NCBI GenBank assembly: GCA_020026155.1
Contig: JAHHQX010000002.1
Location: forward strand, 65,237 to 129,236
Length of the DNA: 64,000 nt
Direction of reading: 5' to 3'
Source of the DNA: Actinobacillus sp.
GTDB lineage: Bacteria; Pseudomonadota; Gammaproteobacteria; Enterobacterales; Pasteurellaceae
Both the position numbers and the translations under genes were made by a program. The notes beneath the pieces were generated by a model, which made no database searches, was not told where the DNA came from, and was given only the letters and a program-made list of their open reading frames with translations. Of the stretch, positions 58,402 to 64,000 are shown piece after piece; position 1 is the first letter of the stretch, and each line of letters begins with the position of its first letter.

Positions 58402-59526
58402 ATGCAAGCTACTTCAACCTCCACTGCCCCTTTCGCTAAGGCCGTACTCGCTTGGTACGATCGTTTTGGGCGTAAAAATCTCCCTTGGCAAATAAACAAA
58501 ACTCTCTACGGTGTATGGCTGTCTGAAATTATGTTACAGCAAACACAAGTCGCTACCGTGATTCCCTATTTTGAACGATTCACAAAAAATTTTCCGAATA
58601 TTGAGGCGTTAGGTCATGCACCTTTAGATGAAGTGTTACATCTCTGGACAGGATTAGGCTATTACGCGCGTGCTAGAAATCTTCATAAAGCCGCACAAGT
58701 GATGTGCGAAAAATATCATGGACAATTTCCAACTGAATTTGAAGATGTCCTCGCACTTCCAGGAATCGGGCGTAGTACCGCAGCTGCCATTTTATCTTCT
58801 TGTTTAAATAAACCATACCCAATCCTAGATGGAAACGTAAAACGTGTTTTATGCCGTTACTTTGCTATTGAAGGCTATCCTGGTGAAAAACGTGTCGAAA
58901 ATTTACTTTGGGAAAAAGCCGAAGAGGTTGCACCTCGTGATCGCATCGCCGATTTTAACCAAGTTATGATGGATATTGGGGCGATGGTCTGCACCCGTAG
59001 TAAACCTAAATGCGATATTTGCCCTCTTGCAGAAAATTGTAAAGCAAAACAACAAGATGCTTGGCAAAATTATCCAACAAAAAAACCGAAAAAAACTTTA
59101 CCGATTCGTCAAACTTACTTTTTAATTGAAGAAAACCAAGGCAAAATTAGATTACGAAAACGTGCGCCAGAAGGTTTATGGGGTGGGCTTTATTGTTTCC
59201 CACAATTCGAATCACAAAGTGAATTATTTCAGCATTTACAAGAGCGAAATATTACCTATTACCAAGAATGGAATAGCTTTCGTCATACTTTCAGTCATTT
59301 CCATTTAGATATTATCCCTATTTTTATCTGTACAGATACCCCAAAAAAAGTAGAAAATAAGGGAGAATTTCCGTGGAAACGCTGTCAAAGTGTTCAAGAG
59401 GTCATACCAGCATCAAAATCTTATGTACAAAATGAAGACGATTATTGGTATGATTTAACATCTTTAAACGTTGTCGGACTCGCGACACCTGTGAAAAATA
59501 TTTTAAATTACTTAACAAGGATATAA
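58402..59526 (+). CDS. mutY: A/G-specific adenine glycosylase MutY
   Basis: 374 residues. Helix-hairpin-helix LPGIGRSTAAAI with catalytic Asp in PILDGNVKRVL. The [4Fe-4S] site CTRSKPKCDICPLAENC has the family's C-x6-C-x2-C-x5-C spacing. The C-terminal Nudix-like domain recognises 8-oxoG. It removes A opposite 8-oxoG and so works with MutT, encoded elsewhere in this window. It heads the mutY-yggX-mltC operon. Confidence 0.98.
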   Translation: MQATSTSTAPFAKAVLAWYDRFGRKNLPWQINKTLYGVWLSEIMLQQTQVATVIPYFERFTKNFPNIEALGHAPLDEVLHLWTGLGYYARARNLHKAAQVMCEKYHGQFPTEFEDVLALPGIGRSTAAAILSSCLNKPYPILDGNVKRVLCRYFAIEGYPGEKRVENLLWEKAEEVAPRDRIADFNQVMMDIGAMVCTRSKPKCDICPLAENCKAKQQDAWQNYPTKKPKKTLPIRQTYFLIEENQGKIRLRKRAPEGLWGGLYCFPQFESQSELFQHLQERNITYYQEWNSFRHTFSHFHLDIIPIFICTDTPKKVENKGEFPWKRCQSVQEVIPASKSYVQNEDDYWYDLTSLNVVGLATPVKNILNYLTRI

Positions 59527-59528
59527 TT

Positions 59529-59810
59529 ATGGCACGTACCATACATTGCGTTTATCTAAACAAAGAAGCAGAAGGTCTTGATTTTCAACTTTACCCTGGC
59601 GATTTGGGTAAACGCATCTTTGATAACATCAGCAAACAAGCCTGGTCTGAATGGCTTAAAAAACAAACTATGCTGGTAAATGAAAAAAAATTAAACATGA
59701 TGAATCCAGAACATCGTGCGCTATTAGAAAAAGAAATGGTTAATTTCCTCTTTGAAGGTAAAGATGTACATATTGAGGGCTATACACCAATTAACGATAA
59801 CCAACAGTAA
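59529..59810 (+). CDS. yggX: Fe(2+)-trafficking protein YggX
   Basis: 93 residues, full length. MARTIHCVYLNKEAEGLDFQ with the single conserved Cys, then PGDLGKRIFDNISKQAW. It protects iron-sulfur clusters from oxidation and may pass iron to apoproteins such as MutY. Only 2 bases separate it from the mutY stop. Confidence 0.98.
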   Translation: MARTIHCVYLNKEAEGLDFQLYPGDLGKRIFDNISKQAWSEWLKKQTMLVNEKKLNMMNPEHRALLEKEMVNFLFEGKDVHIEGYTPINDNQQ

Positions 59811-59818
59811 GACATCCT

Positions 59819-60883
59819 ATGAAAAAATACTTAATCTTTGCCCTTGCACCATTCCTTTTTGCCTGTGCGAGTAAAACTGAAAACACACCAGAACTTCCAC
59901 CCCTTGATACAAAAGGTTTGGATATTCTTGTCGGTCAATTTTCACATAATATTGACGATATTTGGGGCGTGAATGAGCTACTCGTAGCAAGCCGACAAGA
60001 TTATGTAAAGTATACTGATCAATATAAAACACGTAGCCACATTAATTTTGAACAAGGTCTTATTACTATCGGCACACTCGGCACGCCACAAGAATTACAA
60101 CGTGCTATCGTCCATACTCTACTCATGGGCGAAAATGCTGACAGTATCGATCTTTTTGCTTCTGGCGATGTTCCAATTAGCGATAAACCTTTCTTAAAAG
60201 ATCTCGTGATGGATCAAAAAGGGAAAACGATTGACAATGTTCGCGAGGCAACTGCTTTTGCTAACTATCTTATAAAAAATAGATTGCAGACTCGTCGTCT
60301 ACAAAATGGTCATATTGAACATTTCGTCGAAATCCCAATGGTAGCTAATCACGTTGCTTTACGGGCAAAAAGTTACCTTCCATTAGTTCGTCAAGCATCA
60401 CGTCGTTATAATGTGGATGAAAGTTTAATTCTTGCTATTATGCAAGTTGAATCCAGTTTTAACCCTTACGCAATCAGTTATTCTAATGCGGTAGGTTTAA
60501 TGCAAATCGTGCGCACAACTGCAGGTCGAGATGTCTTTAAACATCAAAATCGTCCCGGTTCGCCAAGTAAGCATTACTTACTCAACCCTCGCAACAATAT
60601 TGATATTGGTACGCACTACCTTTCTCTTTTGAAAAATAAATATCTTGCAGGAATTAAGGATAAAGATTCATTGCGTTACGCTGTTATTGCGTCTTATAAC
60701 AGCGGTGCAGGTGCAGTATTACGTATTTTTGATAAAACGCCACAAAATGCGATTGATAAAATCAACCGCTTATCTCCACAACGCCTTTATAATATTCTTG
60801 AGCGTGAACACCCTTCATTAGAGGCACGTCGTTATTTAATGAAAGTAAGCAAGGCTCAAAAAAATTACCGCGTTATCGGATAA
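59819..60883 (+). CDS. mltC: Membrane-bound lytic murein transglycosylase C
   Basis: 354 residues. Lipoprotein signal ending LFACASK with lipid Cys at 16. The catalytic Glu lies in AIMQVESSFNPYAIS and is followed by NAVGLMQIV, the goose-lysozyme-like SLT domain; NSGAGAVLRIFDKTP supports substrate binding. It cuts glycan strands with anhydro end formation at the outer membrane's inner face. Last gene of the mutY operon. Confidence 0.97.
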   Translation: MKKYLIFALAPFLFACASKTENTPELPPLDTKGLDILVGQFSHNIDDIWGVNELLVASRQDYVKYTDQYKTRSHINFEQGLITIGTLGTPQELQRAIVHTLLMGENADSIDLFASGDVPISDKPFLKDLVMDQKGKTIDNVREATAFANYLIKNRLQTRRLQNGHIEHFVEIPMVANHVALRAKSYLPLVRQASRRYNVDESLILAIMQVESSFNPYAISYSNAVGLMQIVRTTAGRDVFKHQNRPGSPSKHYLLNPRNNIDIGTHYLSLLKNKYLAGIKDKDSLRYAVIASYNSGAGAVLRIFDKTPQNAIDKINRLSPQRLYNILEREHPSLEARRYLMKVSKAQKNYRVIG

Positions 60884-60894
60884 AATTATTAGAC

Positions 60895-60924
60895 AAAAAA
60901 GCAGAGGCATTCCTCTGCTTTTTT
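60895..60924. terminator. Bidirectional terminator between mltC and the flavoprotein gene
   Basis: AAAAAAGCAGAGG and CCTCTGCTTTTTT pair around CATT. A/T runs on both sides suit both convergent genes. Confidence 0.92.
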
Positions 60925-60925
60925 A

Positions 60926-62119
60926 TTAAATACTCGTAGCACAAGCGTAAGCACTACTCCACGCCCATTGGAAATTATAACCACCTAACCAGCCTGTCAC
61001 ATCTAACACTTCACCAATAAAATACAGTCCAGCAACGGTCTTACACTCCATTGTCTTAGAAGAAATAGCATCGGTATCGACGCCGCCCAGTGTCACTTCA
61101 GCGGTACGATAGCCCTCAGTGCCATTTGGTAAAAATTGCCAATGATGAATAATGTTTGCAAGATCATGCATTTGTTGCTTGCTCACATCCGCTAAGCTGC
61201 GATTTTCTATGATCGCCCTCTCAAACCATAATTCGACCAAACGATTTGGTAAATAACGTCCTAGCAATGTTTTTAATTGAATTTTCGGGGAGGTTTGACG
61301 CGTGTCTTGAATGATATCAATGATATTTTCGCCAGGTAGCAAATCAATCATTACTTTCTCATTCGGTTGCCAATAATTCGAAATTTGTAAAATTGCAGGA
61401 CCAGATAAGCCTCGATGCGTGAAAAGCATTTGTTTTTCAAATTGTTGTCCATTTTCTGATTCAACACGAACAGGGAGTGCCACGCCCGCTAATTCGGAAA
61501 AATATTTATCATTTTCGCGCCAAGTAAAAGGGACGAGGCTCGCACGCGGTGCGTAACAAGAAATCCCAAATTGTTCTGCAATTTGATAACCTAGTGGACT
61601 TACGCCCAGTCCTGGCATAGAAAGCCCACCGGTCGCAACAATAAGGTGACGGCAATGCCACACTTTATCTAAAGAGTATATGCAAAAACGGTTTTCTTCC
61701 TCGGCTACATAATCAATTTTCTCAACTGACTGCTGCAATGCAAATTTCACGCCATAGCGCTCACACTCGCTTTTAAGCATATCGACAATATCACTTGCTC
61801 CATTATCACAAAAAAGCTGCCCAGCCTCTTTTTCATGGTAAGGAATCCCATACTCCAGCACCTTTCCAATAAAATCCCATGGCGTAAAGCGTGCTAAAGC
61901 AGATTTTACAAAGTGGGCATTATGGCAAAGGTAATGACGGGGCGTAACATCAAGATTGGTAAAATTACAAAATCCCCCCCCAGACATCAGAATTTTTCGC
62001 CCAATTTTCTTCCCCTTATCCAGAACCACTACTTCTTTTCCACGTTTCGCTAATTCTGCCGCACAGAATAGCCCAGCAGCCCCCGCCCCAATGACGATAC
62101 ATTCAGCCTTATTTTGCAT
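60926..62119 (-). CDS. HI0933/YhiN-family flavoprotein
   Basis: 397 residues from ATG at 62119 (MQNKAECIVIGAGAAGLF), with AGGAGAA upstream; a longer frame to 62203 runs through a hairpin. The FAD-binding GxGxxG is GAGAAGLFCAAELAKRG, followed by GKKIGRKILMSGGGFCNFTN and the C-terminal GGYNFQWAWSSAYACA. The fold is that of H. influenzae HI0933; the substrate is unknown. It lies after serC with a hairpin between. Confidence 0.93.
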   Translation of the reverse strand: MQNKAECIVIGAGAAGLFCAAELAKRGKEVVVLDKGKKIGRKILMSGGGFCNFTNLDVTPRHYLCHNAHFVKSALARFTPWDFIGKVLEYGIPYHEKEAGQLFCDNGASDIVDMLKSECERYGVKFALQQSVEKIDYVAEEENRFCIYSLDKVWHCRHLIVATGGLSMPGLGVSPLGYQIAEQFGISCYAPRASLVPFTWRENDKYFSELAGVALPVRVESENGQQFEKQMLFTHRGLSGPAILQISNYWQPNEKVMIDLLPGENIIDIIQDTRQTSPKIQLKTLLGRYLPNRLVELWFERAIIENRSLADVSKQQMHDLANIIHHWQFLPNGTEGYRTAEVTLGGVDTDAISSKTMECKTVAGLYFIGEVLDVTGWLGGYNFQWAWSSAYACATSI

Positions 62120-62134
62120 ATTTTCTCCTTTATC

Positions 62135-62195
62135 ACGCCCCGATTTTCCTAAAATTTTATGAAAAAAACGGCGCGTCTCAACTACGCACCGTTTT
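62135..62195. terminator. Degenerate ACGCCCC palindrome with serC terminator
   Basis: ACGCCCCGATTTTC (62135-62148) has a decayed partner (GAAAAAAACGGCGCGT). A second stem fits better: AAAACGG-GCGT (62165-62176) against ACGC-CCGTTTT (62184-62195), which lies 3' of serC on the minus strand. A terminator appears to have grown from, or replaced half of, the repeat. Confidence 0.6.
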
Positions 62196-62221
62196 ATGCT
62201 CAATGAGTTTAATAAATTACA

Positions 62222-63313
62222 TTATTTTTTATGCGTATTCGCAAAATATTCCATAAAGGTAACTAATGCTACCACACCATTCAGTGGCATCGCATTATAA
62301 ATCGATGCACGCATTCCTCCTTGAACTTTGTGCCCTTTCAAGGCCAGCAGTCCGTGCTCTTGCGCTTCAGCAACAAAACGCTTATCTAATTCACTATCGC
62401 CAGTGGTAAAGGTTACATTCATCTCAGAGCGATTTTCAACAGCAACATTATTATGATAAAAATCACTTTCATCAAGATAGGTATAAAGTAACAATGCCTT
62501 TTCTTTATTTTGAACTTCAATCGCAGGCAAACCACCTTGTGAAAGCCAATACTCAAACACTAATCCACATAAATACCAAGCAAAAGTCGGCGGTGTGTTA
62601 ATCATAGAATCGCGATTCGCTTGGACAGTGTAATTCCAAATACTCGGAATTTTGCTTTGTTCTGTCTGAGTGAGTAGATCTTCACGGATAATGACTAATG
62701 TAATACCAGAGGGACCAAGGTTTTTTTGTGCACCTGCATAGATCATCCCAAATTTCGAAATATCAATTTGCCGTGAAAGAATACAAGATGACATATCCGC
62801 GACTAATACGGTATCTCCCACTTTTGGCACATCAAAGATTTCTACCCCGCTGATTGTTTCATTTGGGCAATAATGCACATAATCATATTTTGAGGCAATA
62901 TCAGAAAAATCTAATTGCCCGACTTGTAAAGTATCTTTTCCTTCTTCTAAGAGATCAATTTCATCAAGCATTGCAAAAAGACGCGCCTCTTGCGCTGCTA
63001 ATTTTGACCAATGACCACTCGTTAAATACAAGGCTTTTTGATTTTTCCCCAAAAGGTTCATTGGGATGGCGGCAAACTGCCCTCTAGCCCCGCCTTGCAG
63101 AAACAGGATCTTATAATTATCAGGTACATGATAAAGCGCCCGTAAATTTTGCTCTGCGTTTGCGACCATTTTCATAAACGCTTCACCACGATGGCTAACT
63201 TCCATTACCGAAGTATGTAAATTTTGCCAATTCAATAATTCTTGCTGTGCTTTCTCTAAAACAGCCTTAGGCATCGTCGCAGGTCCTGCGCTAAAATTGA
63301 ATACATCCTGCAT
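62222..63313 (-). CDS. serC: Phosphoserine aminotransferase
   Basis: 363 residues, normal. MQDVFNFSAGPATMPKAVLEKAQ, pyridoxal-phosphate Lys in GMIYAGAQKNLGPSGITLVI, and GGMRASIYNAMPL at the end. It makes phosphoserine and also serves pyridoxine synthesis. AAGGAGAG precedes the ATG. Confidence 0.98.
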   Translation of the reverse strand: MQDVFNFSAGPATMPKAVLEKAQQELLNWQNLHTSVMEVSHRGEAFMKMVANAEQNLRALYHVPDNYKILFLQGGARGQFAAIPMNLLGKNQKALYLTSGHWSKLAAQEARLFAMLDEIDLLEEGKDTLQVGQLDFSDIASKYDYVHYCPNETISGVEIFDVPKVGDTVLVADMSSCILSRQIDISKFGMIYAGAQKNLGPSGITLVIIREDLLTQTEQSKIPSIWNYTVQANRDSMINTPPTFAWYLCGLVFEYWLSQGGLPAIEVQNKEKALLLYTYLDESDFYHNNVAVENRSEMNVTFTTGDSELDKRFVAEAQEHGLLALKGHKVQGGMRASIYNAMPLNGVVALVTFMEYFANTHKK

Positions 63314-63478
63314 ATTCTCTCCTTAAAAGAATTTTTCTTTTTATTGTAATCAATTCAATTTTTGCACTCAAGAACCTTAATTTAGATTAATTTTTTCATA
63401 AATTTAGTATAAGACTTTGACGAGATCGTTGAAAAAGGCTACATTACGGGGAGAAATGTCATACAATTTGAGGTTACT

Positions 63479-63823
63479 ATGGAAAATAACAGTAAAGAAT
63501 CTTTTCAAGAAGTATTAGAATATATCCGCATGTATCGTTTAAAAAATCGTTTAAAACGCGATCTAGAACACAATAATCGTAAAATTCGAGATAATCGTAA
63601 ACGTGCTTTATTACTTGAAAATCTCGATCAATATATTACCGATGACATGACAATCGAAGAAGTGCGTGAAATTATTGAAAATATGCGTAGCGATTATGAA
63701 AGCCGCGTTGATGATTACAATATCCGTAATGCAGAGTTATCTCAACAACGCCGTGAAATTCGCGAAAAAATGAAACAACAAAAAGAATCGCATAAACTCA
63801 TGCTTAAACATGCACACAAATAA
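63479..63823 (+). CDS. tmaR: Polar PTS regulator TmaR (YeeX/DUF496)
   Basis: 114 residues, almost wholly helical and highly charged, predicted coiled coil. SFQEVLEYIRMYRLKNRLKR, IRDNRKRALLLENLDQYI and YESRVDDYNIRNAELSQQRR follow E. coli TmaR closely. In E. coli TmaR holds enzyme I of the phosphotransferase system at the cell poles. GAGG is the ribosome site and a terminator follows. Confidence 0.93.
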   Translation: MENNSKESFQEVLEYIRMYRLKNRLKRDLEHNNRKIRDNRKRALLLENLDQYITDDMTIEEVREIIENMRSDYESRVDDYNIRNAELSQQRREIREKMKQQKESHKLMLKHAHK

Positions 63824-63830
63824 TGATAAG

Positions 63831-63850
63831 AAGCTCGTGAAAACGGGCTT
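63831..63850 (+). terminator. tmaR terminator
   Basis: AAGCTCG, loop TGAAAA, CGGGCTT, then TTTCTTT. Seven-base-pair stem with one wobble. Confidence 0.85.
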
Positions 63851-63950
63851 TTTCTTTATACGAAGAAAAAAGACAAATGAATTCAAAAGTATTATTTTTT
63901 ATTAAGAATAAGATTTGAATAAAATAAGAAAGGATATAAGAAGGCCTAAG

Positions 63951-64000
63951 TGGTGGGCGATACCGGTCTCGAACCAGTGACCCCCTCCTTGTAAGGGAGG
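63951..64000 (-). tRNA. tRNA-Val(UAC), 3' part, cut by the window edge
   Basis: On the minus strand the sequence ends ...ATCGCCC-ACCA with encoded CCA. The T-arm is ACTGG-TTCGAGA-CCGGT. The anticodon arm is CCTCC-CTTACAA-GGAGG with anticodon TAC (valine). The D-arm and 5' acceptor strand lie outside the window. Confidence 0.95.

Noticed and set aside
62120..62203. Longer start for the HI0933-type flavoprotein
   Set aside because: The extension crosses a palindrome and a terminator stem; the FAD motif should be close to the N-terminus, as given by ATG at 62119.
63951..64000. tRNA-Val gene as an integration site for a mobile element
   Set aside because: No integrase, direct repeat or composition change is visible on the window side.

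Overview
This is a 64-kb, AT-rich chromosomal segment of a gammaproteobacterium of the family Pasteurellaceae. The placement rests on gene order familiar from Haemophilus influenzae (rsfS-rlmH-mrdA-rodA-dacA-ybeD-lipB-lipA; citT next to citC-D-E-F-XG with a fused CitXG; mutY-yggX-mltC; mreBCD; a DUF721/dciA gene divergent from secM-secA-mutT) and on one dyad of the Haemophilus-type uptake signal (AAGTGCGGT). The genus cannot be resolved from the sequence. Uptake signals are unusually rare here: I find the one dyad, where Haemophilus would have dozens.

Layout. 1-752: start of a trimeric autotransporter adhesin on the minus strand, cut by the window edge inside 42-bp stalk repeats. 1145-5744: an operon for a periplasmic molybdenum hydroxylase (Tat-exported large subunit, 2Fe-2S subunit, three-haem cytochrome c) behind a candidate FNR box. 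5802-9337: secM-secA-mutT (minus). 9441-9749: dciA-like gene. 9825-11462: pyrG. 11589-19671: an eight-gene FTR1-P19 iron-uptake operon (minus) with two candidate Fur boxes in front. 20140-20961: suhB. 21142-23523: a NanE-like gene lacking catalytic residues, a YhcH/NanQ-type gene and an RpiR/SiaR-type regulator. 23617-25930: rarD and eno. 26263-33590: lipoate synthesis and the cell-elongation (PBP2/RodA/PBP5) cluster. 33834-36404: clpB. 36510-39309: mreD-mreC-mreB. 39600-43100: divergent uvrA and ssb. 43229-50110: anaerobic citrate uptake and citrate lyase, with a perfect FNR box between citT and citC. 50117-56222: a free-standing chorismate mutase, tkt, rluA and rapA (minus). 56496-60883: long-chain acyl-CoA synthetase, mutY, yggX, mltC (plus). 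60926-63313: a HI0933-type flavoprotein and serC (minus). 63479-63823: tmaR. The window ends inside a tRNA-Val(UAC) gene.

How it fits together. Most of the segment is core metabolism and envelope growth. The accessory functions point to life on mucosal surfaces with little oxygen and little iron: an adhesin, citrate fermentation and a periplasmic oxidase with candidate FNR sites, Fur-type sites before the iron operon, and remnants of sialic-acid metabolism. A family of 40-42-bp palindromes (ACGCCCC[A/G]ATTTTC, loop, inverse) sits at the ends of unrelated operons. Its stems co-vary, so it probably works as a structured terminator-like element, but the arms also occur alone, once inside a coding region. 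No CRISPR array, insertion sequence, prophage or integrase was seen.
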